Positions 42,872-52,545 of a stretch of 64,000 bases of DNA are shown one piece after another. The position numbers and the translations under genes were made by a program. The DNA lies in NCBI GenBank assembly GCA_947371755.1, contig CANBQT010000003.1, positions 1 to 64,000 on the forward strand, written 5' to 3'. The notes under the pieces are model-generated. The model was given only the letters and a program-made list of their open reading frames with translations, was not told the origin of the DNA and did not search any database. Within the stretch, counting starts at the first letter, position 1, and each line of letters opens with the position of its first letter. The DNA is from Chitinophagaceae bacterium. Lineage in GTDB: Bacteria > Bacteroidota > Bacteroidia > Chitinophagales > Chitinophagaceae.

Positions 42872-44350
42872 ATGGGTAAGGAAATTGCTACTCGGGAACA
42901 GGATTATTCACAATGGTATAACGACCTTGTAATTAAAGGACAACTAGCTGATTACAGTGCAGTTAGAGGATGTATGGTGATTAAACCTTACGGCTATGCT
43001 TTATGGGAAAATATGCGGGATGTATTGGACAGAAAGTTCAAAGATACTGGCCACCAAAATGCCTATTTCCCTTTGTTTGTCCCTAAAAGTTTATTTGAAG
43101 CGGAAGAAAAAAATGCAGAAGGTTTTGCTAAAGAGTGTGCTGTAGTAACGCATTACCGTTTAAAATCGGATGAAAATAACCCGGGAAAATTAATTGTTGA
43201 TCCAGAAGCTAAATTGGAAGAAGAACTGGTAGTTCGTCCAACAAGTGAGGCAATCATCTGGAATACCTATAAAGGCTGGATTCAATCTTATCGTGATTTA
43301 CCAATTTTGGTAAACCAATGGGCCAATGTGGTTAGATGGGAAATGCGTACCCGTTTATTTTTACGCACTGCAGAGTTTTTATGGCAAGAAGGTCATACTG
43401 CTCATGCTACAAAAGAAGAAGCGTTGGTTGAAACAAAACTCATGCTGGATGTATATGCTGATTTTGCCGAGAATTGGATGGCATTGCCTGTTATCAAAGG
43501 GGTAAAAACTGTTAACGAACGTTTTGCCGGTGCTGAAGAAACCTATTGTATTGAAGCAATGATGCAGGATGGTAAGGCTTTACAAGCAGGTACATCGCAT
43601 TTCCTTGGCCAGAATTTTGCAAAAGCATTTGATGTAAAATTCAGTGACAAAGAAAACAAGTTAGAATATGTTTGGGCCACTAGTTGGGGCGTAAGTACAA
43701 GATTGATTGGCGCACTGGTTATGGCACATAGTGATGATGATGGATTGATCTTGCCGCCAAGAATTGCTCCTATCCAAGTTGTGATTGTTCCAATTTATAA
43801 AGGCGAAGAACAAAAGGCACAACTGGATGAAAAAGTATTGGCTATCGTAAAAGGATTAAAAGAATTAGGCATTTCAGTTAAGTATGACGATTCAGACAAT
43901 CAACGTCCAGGATGGAAGTTCGCAGAATATGAATTGAAAGGTGTACCAGTTCGTTTAGCAATTGGAGCGCGTGATTTACAAAATAATGTGATCGAAGTTG
44001 CACGCAGAGATACCAAAGAAAAACAAAGTGTTAGTCTTGATGGTATTGAGCAATATATTAAGAACCTCTTAGAAGAAATTCAACAGAATATTTATAATAG
44101 GGCACTTGCATATAGAGATGAACATATTACCAAAGCAGATACATGGGATGAATTTGTGAATCTCCTGGATACCAAAGCTGGCTTTATTTCAGCGCATTGG
44201 GATGGAAGCTCTGAAACTGAGGACAAAATCAAGGAATTAGCAAAAGCAACCATTCGTTGTATTCCTTTAAACAATCCATTCGAAGAAGGTAAATGTATTT
44301 TATCTGGAAATCCTTCCACTCAAAGAGTTTTGTTCGCAAGAGCCTATTAA
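42872..44350 (+). CDS. proS: Proline-tRNA ligase, archaeal/eukaryotic-type short form
   Basis: 492 residues from the ATG at 42872 ([20 protein letters not shown]); a TTG at 42830 would add 14 residues. The order [53 protein letters not shown] and [17 protein letters not shown] is the class II synthetase core. There is no editing insertion between motifs 2 and 3, and the C-terminal domain after the anticodon-binding domain marks the short ProRS type used by many Bacteroidota. Cytoplasmic, charges tRNA-Pro. The leader may be structured. Confidence 0.95.
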   Translation: MGKEIATREQDYSQWYNDLVIKGQLADYSAVRGCMVIKPYGYALWENMRDVLDRKFKDTGHQNAYFPLFVPKSLFEAEEKNAEGFAKECAVVTHYRLKSDENNPGKLIVDPEAKLEEELVVRPTSEAIIWNTYKGWIQSYRDLPILVNQWANVVRWEMRTRLFLRTAEFLWQEGHTAHATKEEALVETKLMLDVYADFAENWMALPVIKGVKTVNERFAGAEETYCIEAMMQDGKALQAGTSHFLGQNFAKAFDVKFSDKENKLEYVWATSWGVSTRLIGALVMAHSDDDGLILPPRIAPIQVVIVPIYKGEEQKAQLDEKVLAIVKGLKELGISVKYDDSDNQRPGWKFAEYELKGVPVRLAIGARDLQNNVIEVARRDTKEKQSVSLDGIEQYIKNLLEEIQQNIYNRALAYRDEHITKADTWDEFVNLLDTKAGFISAHWDGSSETEDKIKELAKATIRCIPLNNPFEEGKCILSGNPSTQRVLFARAY

Positions 44351-44369
44351 TTTGATTCAATAGATAAAG

Positions 44370-44400
44370 AGCCGTTCTATTTTAGGACGGCTTTGATTTT
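44370..44400 (+). terminator. Rho-independent terminator of proS
   Basis: AGCCGTTCT (44370-44378), loop ATTTT, AGGACGGCT (44384-44392), one T-G pair, then a T-rich tail. Confidence 0.8.
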
Positions 44401-44421
44401 TTTTGACTTTTGACTTTTGAA
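44401..44421. repeat. Three TTTTGAC-type heptamers before truB
   Basis: TTTTGAC, TTTTGAC, TTTTGAA in a row, ending 8 bases before the truB ATG. Another heptanucleotide run in this genome, different unit from the one at 58837. Confidence 0.5.
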
Positions 44422-44429
44422 TTTTTATT

Positions 44430-45143
44430 ATGCAAGCATTACAATCTTTCTTAGATGGACAAGTAGTACTCATCGATAAGTCGATGGAGTGGACATCATT
44501 TGATGCTTCTAATAAAATCAGAAGTCTGATCAAAATTAAAAAAGTGGGTCATGCTGGAACTCTTGATCCATTGGCAACTGGTCTTCTTATTATTTGCACT
44601 GGTAAATTCACCAAGAAGATCAATGAATATATGGGGATGGAAAAAGAATACATTGGTACCATTACATTAGGTGCTACAACACCCACTTATGATCTTGAAT
44701 CTGATCCTGAAAATTTTAAATCAACAGATCAATTAACTGAGACAGAAATTTTAGCTGCAACAAAACAGTTTCAGGGTGATATTTTGCAGTACCCTCCACA
44801 ACATTCGGCTATTAAAAAGAACGGAGAACGTTTATATGTTTCAGCCAGAAAAGGAATTACGGTTGAAGTAGAACCACGTCCGGTTACTATCCAATCTTTT
44901 AGTATTGAAAAGATAGAACTCCCTGTTGTTTATTTCAAAGTAGTATGTTCTACTGGTACTTATATCAGAAGCCTTGCTAATGACTTTGGAAGCCTATTAG
45001 GCGTAGGAGGCTATATGAGTAGTTTAAGACGAACACGTATTGGGAACTTTCATGTTTCTGATGCAAAAACGATCTTGCAATTTGAAGAAGCAATCAAATT
45101 GCTTCGTGCATCACTAGAAGGGGAGTCCGATACCCAGTTGTAA
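44430..45143 (+). CDS. truB: tRNA pseudouridine(55) synthase
   Basis: 237 residues. GHAGTLDPLATGLLIICTG holds the catalytic Asp; KEYIGTITLGATTPTYDLESD, QYPPQHSAIKKNGERLY and STGTYIRSLANDFG are the other family blocks. It makes pseudouridine 55 in the T-loop of most tRNAs. Its 3' end overlaps the convergent tamL-like gene by 30 bp. Confidence 0.94.
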   Translation: MQALQSFLDGQVVLIDKSMEWTSFDASNKIRSLIKIKKVGHAGTLDPLATGLLIICTGKFTKKINEYMGMEKEYIGTITLGATTPTYDLESDPENFKSTDQLTETEILAATKQFQGDILQYPPQHSAIKKNGERLYVSARKGITVEVEPRPVTIQSFSIEKIELPVVYFKVVCSTGTYIRSLANDFGSLLGVGGYMSSLRRTRIGNFHVSDAKTILQFEEAIKLLRASLEGESDTQL

Positions 45144-47501
45144 TGCAAAATTGGGAACCTCTAACCCATTCGAACGAATATCGGTCCAATTAAATTTCCT
45201 GATACTCATCCATCCATCATTTCCCATTCTTACGGGATCTTTTACTTTATAGGCAAAGTCAAGTCTGATTAAAAAATAAGTAAAATCAATCCGTACTCCT
45301 GTACCAACTCCAATTGCAAGATCTTTGCCAAGGTTTGAAATAGAAAAAACAGAATTCGGATCACTAGGGTTCTTTTTTGTATTCCAGATATTACCAATAT
45401 CAGAATAAAGTGCACTCCCAATTTTAACGCCGGCAACAGTGGCAATATTAAAACGATACTCTATATTTCCCTCAATTGCCAAATCTCCATATCTATCTCG
45501 AAAACTACTGGTTGAAATACTGTCATAACTGTTGGAACTTCCAAGTCCTAATTGTCTCAAACCCCAGGCACGCATGCTATAGGGGCCTCCTAAAGAGAAC
45601 TGTTTAAAGAAAGGAAGTGTGGAAGAACTTGTTCCTGGGTATGATCCATAATTGTAACCATAACCTGCAAATGCCCGATAGGCCATGATTGTTTTTTGAT
45701 ATTTTTTTGTTTGCTTGTATTCTGCTTCCAGTTTAATATATCGATAGATATTGTCTTTCAATTTATTGAAAGCTCCAAAGAGTAAGCCCGTTTCTTCTAT
45801 TCCAAAACGTAAATAATGATTCTTGCCATTTGATGTATTGTATGTTCGAACAAAAGACAAACTCTGACTATAAATATTTCCTGTGTTAAAAGAATTTCTT
45901 AAAAAAGGATTCTTCATGAAAAGTGTATCCAAACCCGGAAGTGTGTCTAATGAATACAGTTCTACATTGAAAGGTTTGAACAACCAGGTATTTTCGGCTT
46001 TTTTCCACTCATAGCCCCAGCTGCCAACTATCGAATGAAGTTTGTAATAATTTTTTCGGTCAACATAAGATGCATTGATAGATAGTAAGGTTCTTTTATT
46101 ATCCAATGTTCTCAAACCCTTCCATCGGTTGAACGGTTGGATTAATCTAGGGAATGCAAATGTTTCTCCCGCACTGATATTAAAAGTTTGAACTAACTGA
46201 TTGTTAGCAGAATTACTATTACCCAAATTCAAATTCAATTCTACTCCTGTTCTAAAATTCGTAACAGATTGAATGGCTTGTTTCCAAACATTCCTATTTC
46301 TATAGGAGAGGTTGGTAGAAATTCCAAAAAGATTTCCTGAACCAATATCGCCTGTATTTCTGCTACCTTCCAGATCAACAGTAAAGTTTTGTTTCAAGGT
46401 AGGGGTAAGGAAAAAATAAAAATCAAGCGTGTCTTTATCTCTGGGTACGATTTTTCCATCTACTTGCTGCCAGGCTCCAACCTGACCTAAAGTATTCATC
46501 GATTTAAAATAGAGTTCTTCGTTGTAGGTCTCATTATGTGCAAAGAAGGTATGCTCCTTCAAAGGACTATATTTGAATTTACCTAACTTATAGCGCATCC
46601 AAACACTTCCATACTGCTCTTCTAGAAAACTTTTATCCATTGGCAAACTATCAGTAACATCACTGAGTTTGGTTTCTGGATAAAAATAAATATTGCCAAC
46701 TGTATATTGAATTAGTTTACTTGAGTCATAAGTTGGTCTCTTTTTTATAGAAATGTCCCATTGAGGATTCTCAAGTCTTTTGCGAGTTGTTGCAGCTATT
46801 AACTCGGCTTGCTTAAATGGACTAAGTGTAATATTCATCAAGCTGATATCAGAGCTATCTACTTCGGCATAAATATCTTCTTTGGTAAATTTATAGTAGC
46901 CGTTGTTTCTATATATCTTGATTAATCTGTCGAGTTCTTCATTAATGATTTGCTTGCTATAGTTATCGCCTTTTTTTAGAAGCCTACCTTTCATCCTTTG
47001 CATGGTAATGGCTTGAAGTGTAGAGTCTTCCAGCTGATAGTCAACAGAATCTATCGTGATGTTTTTACCGGGTGATACATTCATCAGAGCGTGCACTCTA
47101 AATTGATCACCAGTAGTATCAATTTTTATACTGTCTTTGATATTGGAATAATAATAGCCCTGGGAATTCAAAAAGGCATTCATATAATTTCTTGAACGCG
47201 CAATATTGATTGTGTCAAAAACGGGAGGGTTTTTGATGCGATACCAAAATAAAACTCTTTGTTCTTTTCTGGCTTTTAAACTATCATCCCAATAATTATC
47301 AAGTTCTAGAGTTAATCGATTTTTTTCGTCTTTTGAACTTGCACCATTTACAACAATCTTATTGGAATAGATAAATGGGGTATTTGCTGGATAATCTTTT
47401 ACACTAGTTCTGCGTTCTTCAGAGCAGGAAGCCAGTTGTAATAAAGACAAGATCCCTATTAGCCACAAAAACCTATTAACTTTATCCCCGGTGAAACGCA
47501 T
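45114..47501 (-). CDS. tamL: BamA/TamA-family outer-membrane lipoprotein, TamL type
   Basis: 795 residues. A lipoprotein signal (Cys26 in LLQLASCSEE) is unusual for BamA-family barrels and marks the TamL subtype known in Bacteroidota. POTRA-like segments fill about 40-350, and the Omp85 barrel follows, with the conserved FSLGGPYSMRAWGLRQLG (lid/L6 VRGF-like region) and a terminal GIGLPF. TamL works with TamB in outer-membrane biogenesis. Its start is only 5 bp from the divergent methyltransferase start; its end overlaps truB. The symbol follows the subtype; no TamB gene is in view. Confidence 0.8.
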   Translation of the reverse strand: MRFTGDKVNRFLWLIGILSLLQLASCSEERRTSVKDYPANTPFIYSNKIVVNGASSKDEKNRLTLELDNYWDDSLKARKEQRVLFWYRIKNPPVFDTINIARSRNYMNAFLNSQGYYYSNIKDSIKIDTTGDQFRVHALMNVSPGKNITIDSVDYQLEDSTLQAITMQRMKGRLLKKGDNYSKQIINEELDRLIKIYRNNGYYKFTKEDIYAEVDSSDISLMNITLSPFKQAELIAATTRKRLENPQWDISIKKRPTYDSSKLIQYTVGNIYFYPETKLSDVTDSLPMDKSFLEEQYGSVWMRYKLGKFKYSPLKEHTFFAHNETYNEELYFKSMNTLGQVGAWQQVDGKIVPRDKDTLDFYFFLTPTLKQNFTVDLEGSRNTGDIGSGNLFGISTNLSYRNRNVWKQAIQSVTNFRTGVELNLNLGNSNSANNQLVQTFNISAGETFAFPRLIQPFNRWKGLRTLDNKRTLLSINASYVDRKNYYKLHSIVGSWGYEWKKAENTWLFKPFNVELYSLDTLPGLDTLFMKNPFLRNSFNTGNIYSQSLSFVRTYNTSNGKNHYLRFGIEETGLLFGAFNKLKDNIYRYIKLEAEYKQTKKYQKTIMAYRAFAGYGYNYGSYPGTSSSTLPFFKQFSLGGPYSMRAWGLRQLGLGSSNSYDSISTSSFRDRYGDLAIEGNIEYRFNIATVAGVKIGSALYSDIGNIWNTKKNPSDPNSVFSISNLGKDLAIGVGTGVRIDFTYFLIRLDFAYKVKDPVRMGNDGWMSIRKFNWTDIRSNGLEVPNFALQLGIGLPF

Positions 47502-47506
47502 ATTAT

Positions 47507-48232
47507 ATGTTAAGCAAAAATGAACTCAAATATATTCAATCTTTGTGCCAGAAAAAACAAAGAACACAAGAAGGCCTGTTTTTAGCAGAAGGCCCTAAGT
47601 TAGCGATGGAGCTTTTAAACAGCGATTATAAGGTTGAAAAGTTGTATGCTACAGCAGATTGGCTGGCTGATAATCCTGTAGATGTTGAAACTATCGCTGT
47701 AACAGAATTTGAATTAGCAAAGATGAGTACGCTTCAAACACCCAATGAGGTATTGGTTATGTGCCGGCAAAAAAAAGATTTGGGTTTACCTGTTTTTAAA
47801 AATAATCTGAGTTTAGTTTTAGATGGGTTACAAGACCCTGGTAATTTAGGAACCATTATCAGGATTGCGGATTGGTTTGGAATTCATCAGATCATTGCAA
47901 GTGAGGATACCGTTGAATTTTATAACCCTAAAGTTATCCAAAGCACCATGGGCAGCTTTATAAGAGTGAAATGCTGGTACACTAACTTACCTGAAATACT
48001 TTCTTCAGTTGAATTACCTATTTACGGTGCGCTCTTAAAAGGACAGTCAGTTAACCAAATGGGCACATTGAAAGAAGGACTTTTAGTGATTGGTAATGAA
48101 TCTAAAGGAATCAGAGAATCTGTTCTTCCATTAATTACAAAAGCGGTTACGATACCAAGAATTGGACAAGCTGAATCATTAAATGCGGCAGTAGCTGCTG
48201 GAATATTGTTATCACATCTGTGCGGTAAATGA
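47507..48232 (+). CDS. SpoU/TrmH-family RNA 2'-O-methyltransferase
   Basis: 241 residues. N-terminal substrate-binding domain with EGLFLAEGPKLAMELL, then the SPOUT knot: SLVLDGLQDPGNLGTIIRIADWFGI, KVIQSTMGSFIRV and the SAM-binding VIGNESKGI...IPRIGQAESLNAAVAAGILL. It methylates a ribose in rRNA or tRNA; RlmB-like rather than TrmL by length. It converges on the FtsX-like gene with a 7-bp gap. Confidence 0.9.
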   Translation: MLSKNELKYIQSLCQKKQRTQEGLFLAEGPKLAMELLNSDYKVEKLYATADWLADNPVDVETIAVTEFELAKMSTLQTPNEVLVMCRQKKDLGLPVFKNNLSLVLDGLQDPGNLGTIIRIADWFGIHQIIASEDTVEFYNPKVIQSTMGSFIRVKCWYTNLPEILSSVELPIYGALLKGQSVNQMGTLKEGLLVIGNESKGIRESVLPLITKAVTIPRIGQAESLNAAVAAGILLSHLCGK

Positions 48233-48239
48233 TCATCCT

Positions 48240-49472
48240 TTAACGAAACTGTATGGCTTTTGTGGGTTGTATCCTTTTTATGATCCAAGTTGGAATGATG
48301 AGTGATAAGTAACATACTAAAGTGGTTCCAGCGCATACCGCAAAGACCTGCCACCAAATAATAAATACAGGGGCCTCAGAAACATAATAAGCAGACTCAT
48401 CCAATTTTATAAAGCCTGTATATTGTTGAATCAGGCAGATGCCTATTCCAGCTATAAAGCCGATTCCAATGCCTGCGAATGTAATTACCGTGGCATGATA
48501 GAGAAATAATTTCTGAATTAACCAGTCATTAGCACCTAAAGCTTTTAAAATGCCCACCATTCTGGTTCTTTCCAAAATAAGGATTAATAAACAGGTGATG
48601 AGGTTAATGATTGCTACCATTGCCATTACAACGAAAATGACATTTCTGTTTACATCCTGAATGTTCAACCAGTCAAAGATGTTTGGATAAACTTCGCGGA
48701 TTGTTTTGCTCATCCACTCTGGCGGTAATTTCTCAGCCAAATGGATAGAAATATTATCCATTTGATGATAATCATTTACGAAAATCTCATAGCCACCCGT
48801 TTCATCTGCAGCCCAATTACTCATTTTACGAATCAACTGCTGGTCACCAATAACAAAAAGCTTATCATACTCCTCAATGCCCGTTTTGTAGATGGCAGAA
48901 ACAGAAAGCTTACGATAATTTCTGCTGCCATCTATACTTGATATAAAGTAAATGTGGATCGTGTCGTACAGCTTTATTTTTAATTGTTTAGCCAATTGTG
49001 CTGATACTATTATGTCTTTGCTATAAGTGCTATCATTGAAATGAAGCCAGTGGCCCTCTTTGATAAAGGGTTTGAGTTGTGTGCTATCATAATTTTCCTC
49101 AATACCTTTGAGCAATACGCCTTCTATTTCTTTGTTTTTTTCAATGATAGCCGATTTGGTAGCGAAGGTTTGTACTTGATAAACACCAGATTCTTGTTGA
49201 ATGATTTGTTCAACCTGACGATTTTTTTTGATGGGAGTTTCTTCGGCTACCAGTGATTTGTTGGGTTCAAATTTTTGTACCCTGATATGCCCCCAAAAAC
49301 TAAAGACCTTACTTGCTACGGTATGCTGGAAGCCATTTACAAATGCCAGAGTGATGATCATGGACATTACACTAACTGCTGTAGCAGCAACGGATAGTCG
49401 GATAATGAATCTTGCGAATGATTTTTGCTTGGTAAAAGCTATCCTTTTGGCGATATTGAAAGCAAGACTCAA
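48240..49472 (-). CDS. FtsX/LolE-like ABC transporter permease
   Basis: 410 residues: one membrane helix at about 25-50, a large periplasmic domain (about 50-265), then three helices in the C-terminal FtsX domain (VVMAMVAIINLITCLLILILERTRMVGILKALGA is its signature). Such permeases extract lipoproteins (LolCE) or act in MacB-like export. No ATPase gene is adjacent. The whole protein lacks a signal peptide apart from helix 1. Confidence 0.85.
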   Translation of the reverse strand: MSLAFNIAKRIAFTKQKSFARFIIRLSVAATAVSVMSMIITLAFVNGFQHTVASKVFSFWGHIRVQKFEPNKSLVAEETPIKKNRQVEQIIQQESGVYQVQTFATKSAIIEKNKEIEGVLLKGIEENYDSTQLKPFIKEGHWLHFNDSTYSKDIIVSAQLAKQLKIKLYDTIHIYFISSIDGSRNYRKLSVSAIYKTGIEEYDKLFVIGDQQLIRKMSNWAADETGGYEIFVNDYHQMDNISIHLAEKLPPEWMSKTIREVYPNIFDWLNIQDVNRNVIFVVMAMVAIINLITCLLILILERTRMVGILKALGANDWLIQKLFLYHATVITFAGIGIGFIAGIGICLIQQYTGFIKLDESAYYVSEAPVFIIWWQVFAVCAGTTLVCYLSLIIPTWIIKRIQPTKAIQFR

Positions 49473-49491
49473 GAATTAGGTTTTAGATGAT

Positions 49492-49499
49492 CAAAACTA
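49492..49499 (-). promoter_or_regulatory. -7 promoter box (TAGTTTTG) of the FtsX-like permease gene
   Basis: Minus-strand TAGTTTTG, 20 bases upstream of the ATG at 49472. Confidence 0.45.
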
Positions 49500-49573
49500 C
49501 ATTGCAGTCTTGAATGCAGCAAAAGCTTTTGTAGCTTTAAGTATTGTTGTAAGTTTAGGCGTTATTTTAAGTT

Positions 49574-50842
49574 ATGAAATCAATCTTCACCATTATCGTA
49601 TCATTGAGCATCATTACTGCTCAGGCCCAGCGTTTGCCAGACAGGATTTACTCATCCACCATCAATGGCGTAAAGTTGTTTCAACAAAATAACCAGTTTA
49701 GTCAGCCAATTTTGCAATTGAATACGGGCGATCAGCTTGAACTGCATTTTGATGATTTAGCTCCTTATCCTAAAAATTATTTTTATACCTATGAATTGTG
49801 CAATGCCGATTGGACCCCGGCCAATGTTAGTGTATTTGATTATTTAAAAGGATTCAATCAGATGCGAATTAGTCAGTATAGAGTGGCATCTATTGCATCC
49901 ATGAAATATATACATTACCAAGTGCAATTGCCAGAACGAAATGCCATGCCCATCTTGAGCGGCAACTATATTTTAAAAGTATTTAGGGATGGAGATACCT
50001 CAAAATTGGCGTTTACAAAAAGGTTGATGGTTGTTGAAAAACAAGTTTCTATCGCAGCGCAGATTCAGGTTCCTTATGATAATCAATTAGCACGAACACA
50101 CCAGAAATTACAGTTTTCTGTGGAAGTAAAAGCGTTGAATTTAATGAGCCCACAGCAGATAAAAGTTGTTGCGATGCAAAACAATCGATGGGATGATGCC
50201 ATAGTAAATAAACAGCCCGTTTTTATTAAAGAAAACCTCCTGGAATATAATGGAGAGATGGATTATTTATTTCAGGCAGGAAAAGAATTCAGATGGGCCG
50301 ATTTACAAAGTTTTCGTTTTGAATCAGATCGGATTGCTAAAGTAGAAAGGGCAGAAGAGCCTTATACCGTATTTATGAAACCAGATCAGGCAAGAAATAA
50401 TTTTGCCTATATCAACTTTGTAGACAGAAATGGGTATACCGAAATTAATTCAAGTGAGTCTGTAAACCCATGGTGGCAGGGTGATTATGCTTGGGTACAT
50501 TTTAGCTTTAATCCACCTGGGAAACAGCCTATCGCAGGAAAGTCCATTCATATGATTGGTGAAATAACAGGTAATCAAATCAGTGATAGTTCTTTGATGC
50601 AATTTAATTCTTTGGAAGGAGCTTACACGAAAGATTTGTTACTGAAACAAGGCTATTATAGCTATGCATATGTAACGAAGGACAAAAGAGATCCTTCAAT
50701 TAGCTCAGACCTTTCATTAACTGAGGGAAATTATTGGGAAACAGAAAATGAATACACCATTTTAGTGTATTACAGATCCCTTAGTGGAAGACACGATGAG
50801 TTAGTGGGTATATCAACCATCAATTCAAGATTCGGAAGGTAA
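49574..50842 (+). CDS. Type IX secretion system plug protein (DUF5103)
   Basis: 422 residues. Signal peptide MKSIFTIIVSLSIITAQAQ; the body matches the DUF5103 family (YSSTINGVKLFQQNNQFSQPILQLNTGDQLELHFDDL, YFYTYELCNADWTPANVSVFDYLKGFN, WWQGDYAWVHFSF). Members have been described as the plug subunit of the T9SS translocon that closes the SprA channel on its periplasmic side. No other T9SS core gene is in the window, so gliding or secretion genes are elsewhere. The next feature downstream is the SRP RNA, on the same strand. Confidence 0.88.
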   Translation: MKSIFTIIVSLSIITAQAQRLPDRIYSSTINGVKLFQQNNQFSQPILQLNTGDQLELHFDDLAPYPKNYFYTYELCNADWTPANVSVFDYLKGFNQMRISQYRVASIASMKYIHYQVQLPERNAMPILSGNYILKVFRDGDTSKLAFTKRLMVVEKQVSIAAQIQVPYDNQLARTHQKLQFSVEVKALNLMSPQQIKVVAMQNNRWDDAIVNKQPVFIKENLLEYNGEMDYLFQAGKEFRWADLQSFRFESDRIAKVERAEEPYTVFMKPDQARNNFAYINFVDRNGYTEINSSESVNPWWQGDYAWVHFSFNPPGKQPIAGKSIHMIGEITGNQISDSSLMQFNSLEGAYTKDLLLKQGYYSYAYVTKDKRDPSISSDLSLTEGNYWETENEYTILVYYRSLSGRHDELVGISTINSRFGR

Positions 50843-50898
50843 ATCTGCTATTTTTTCAATCATTGCAGGAAAAAATCGAATAATTAACGCCCAAACCT

Positions 50899-50906
50899 TA
50901 CTTTTG
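50899..50906 (+). promoter_or_regulatory. -7 promoter box (TACTTTTG) of the SRP RNA gene
   Basis: TACTTTTG matches TAnnTTTG and ends 4 bases before the first base of the outer stem of the SRP RNA (50911), exactly where transcription should begin. This is a good independent check of both calls. Confidence 0.65.
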
Positions 50907-50908
50907 CG

Positions 50909-51012
50909 GCGGCAGGTCTTACACGACCAGCTCCTGCTGAATCTCCCCAGGGTAGGAATACAGCAAGGATAGGTGGTTGAGCGGTGCGATGTGAGTAGCC
51001 TGCCATTTTTTT
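50909..51012 (+). ncRNA. ffs: Bacterial small signal recognition particle RNA (4.5S)
   Basis: About 104 nt. Outer stem GGCAGG (50911-50916) pairs with CCTGCC (50999-51004). The conserved apical part reads CCCCAGG-GTA-GGAA-TAC-AGCAAGG: a GGAA tetraloop closed by GTA/TAC, with the CAGG..AGCA internal loop that binds Ffh. The 3' side GCGGTGCGATGTGAGTAGCC resembles the E. coli 4.5S 3' strand. A T8 run follows (51006-51013), acting as terminator. It recruits Ffh for co-translational membrane targeting. Confidence 0.92.
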
Positions 51013-51016
51013 TCTT

Positions 51017-51092
51017 TCGTGAATAGGTGTAAGATATTCACGAGTCCCGCAAGGGTTAACCAATACACTTTTAAATGAGCTTTCTTAAAGCT
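51017..51092 (+). promoter_or_regulatory. Structured, pseudoknot-capable leader before the transaldolase gene
   Basis: TCGTGAATA (51017-51025) and TATTCACGA (51035-51043) form a perfect 9-bp stem with loop GGTGTAAGA. A CCC-GCAA-GGG tetraloop hairpin follows (51046-51055). TACAC (51064-51068) is complementary to GTGTA in the first loop, so an H-type pseudoknot is possible; AGCTTT-CTT-AAAGCT (51078-51092) is a third hairpin. No known riboswitch consensus was recognised. It lies between the SRP RNA terminator and the ATG at 51146. Confidence 0.4.
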
Positions 51093-51145
51093 GGCGCCGC
51101 AAAAACTGTAAAAACCTCCTTTAGAAAAATATTAAAAACAATACG

Positions 51146-51796
51146 ATGAAATTTTTTATCGACACCGGTAATTTAGCTCAGATCAAAGAAGCTAGTGAAT
51201 TAGGAATTTTAGATGGGGTTACTACCAATCCGTCATTAATGGCAAAAGAAGGCGTAAAGGGCGAAGCTGCCATCCTTCAACACTACAAAGCTATTTGTGA
51301 ATTAGTAGATGGAGATATCAGTGCAGAAGTTTTATCTACTGATTTCGAATCTATGGTAGAAGAAGGTAAAATTTTAGCAGCAATACACCCAAATATTGTT
51401 GTTAAAGTACCTATGATCAAAGATGGTATTAAAGCAATCAAATGGTTTTCCGATAATGGTATCAGAACTAATTGCACTTTGATTTTTTCTGCTGGTCAGG
51501 CAATTTTAGCTGCAAAAGCAGGTGCTACTTATGTTTCTCCTTTTATTGGACGTATTGATGATAGCGGTTGGGATGGTATCGAATTAATCAGACAAATGCG
51601 TCAGATCTTCGATATTCAAGGCTATAAAACAGAAATTCTTGCTGCATCTATCAGAAATGCTTTACACATTATTAAATGTGCAGAGGCTGGTGCAGATGTT
51701 TGTACTTGTCCTTTAGATTCTATTTTAGGTCTTTTAAAGCATCCATTAACGGATATTGGATTAGCTAAGTTCTTGGAAGATGCTAAGAAAATGTAA
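51146..51796 (+). CDS. Transaldolase-like protein, fructose-6-phosphate aldolase (TalC/Fsa) type
   Basis: 216 residues, the short transaldolase form. [36 protein letters not shown] is the signature, with the Schiff-base Lys in [15 protein letters not shown] and [24 protein letters not shown] downstream. It catalyses aldol transfer in the pentose phosphate pathway, or fructose-6-phosphate cleavage; the two cannot be told apart here. Cytoplasmic, a decameric ring in the family. The leader may be regulatory. A terminator follows. Confidence 0.93.
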   Translation: MKFFIDTGNLAQIKEASELGILDGVTTNPSLMAKEGVKGEAAILQHYKAICELVDGDISAEVLSTDFESMVEEGKILAAIHPNIVVKVPMIKDGIKAIKWFSDNGIRTNCTLIFSAGQAILAAKAGATYVSPFIGRIDDSGWDGIELIRQMRQIFDIQGYKTEILAASIRNALHIIKCAEAGADVCTCPLDSILGLLKHPLTDIGLAKFLEDAKKM

Positions 51797-51817
51797 TGAA
51801 TATATTTAATTGAATTG

Positions 51818-51850
51818 AATGCCTTCAGAAAATTCTGAGGGCATTTTTAT
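51818..51850 (+). terminator. Rho-independent terminator of the transaldolase gene
   Basis: AATGCCTTCAGAA (51818-51830), loop AA, TTCTGAGGGCATT (51833-51845), one T-G pair, then TTTT. Confidence 0.85.
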
Positions 51851-51855
51851 GTTTA

Positions 51856-52527
51856 TTATTTTGAGATTCTTTTTAAGGCTTCTTTTTCACTGAGAGGAGA
51901 TAGTTTATTATTGGCAACAAATGTGATCACCCATTCGGGGTTGGTTTTTGAATATTCTCTCAAAGCCCAGCCAATGGCTTTTCGGATAAAAAATTCCTTA
52001 CTCTCTTTTAAATGCTGAATATAACTTGACAATAAAGTAGTGTCTGTATTTTTTTTATATGACTTTTGAAATAGGATACTACTTCTTTGTAACCAGATAT
52101 TATTACTTCTATTCCATTGGGATGTGATCAGGATTGTTTGTTCAGAAAACTGATTGAAATAGAGTCCCAGCCAATCACTTGCTATACCATCAACAGTATC
52201 CCACCAACTTTTCTGAACGATGCAATGTTCAATCATTTTGATGGAACTTTGCGACCATAATTTCTTGTGTGCGGCAAATACATCAATAGCAAAATATTGC
52301 ATTTCTCTTTCAGGAATTTCCCATAATTCTTTCATCACCTGGTCCAGATCTGAGAATTGTTTTAAAGAATGCTCCTTTAAATAGGCCTTCACTATTTCAT
52401 CTCTTATGGGAGTTTTAATTCCAAAGAACTCGAATTTATTGAGCATATAGGCTTTCATATCCACCGCATTTTCAGCGTTGGCATTTTTTATAAATGCGTT
52501 ATATACTGGTTCAATAAATGAGTGCAT
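51856..52527 (-). CDS. AlkD-like DNA alkylation repair protein
   Basis: 223 residues of HEAT-like helices. ELWEIPEREMQYFAIDVF and SWWDTVDGIASDWLG carry the Trp and Asp that line the AlkD pocket; the C-terminus (IGWALREYSKTNPEWV) is also typical. Such glycosylases remove bulky or positively charged alkylated bases without flipping them. It lies 18 bp after the Gfo/Idh/MocA gene, probably only by chance. Confidence 0.85.
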   Translation of the reverse strand: MHSFIEPVYNAFIKNANAENAVDMKAYMLNKFEFFGIKTPIRDEIVKAYLKEHSLKQFSDLDQVMKELWEIPEREMQYFAIDVFAAHKKLWSQSSIKMIEHCIVQKSWWDTVDGIASDWLGLYFNQFSEQTILITSQWNRSNNIWLQRSSILFQKSYKKNTDTTLLSSYIQHLKESKEFFIRKAIGWALREYSKTNPEWVITFVANNKLSPLSEKEALKRISK

Positions 52528-52545
52528 AGCTAAATGTACGTGCGA

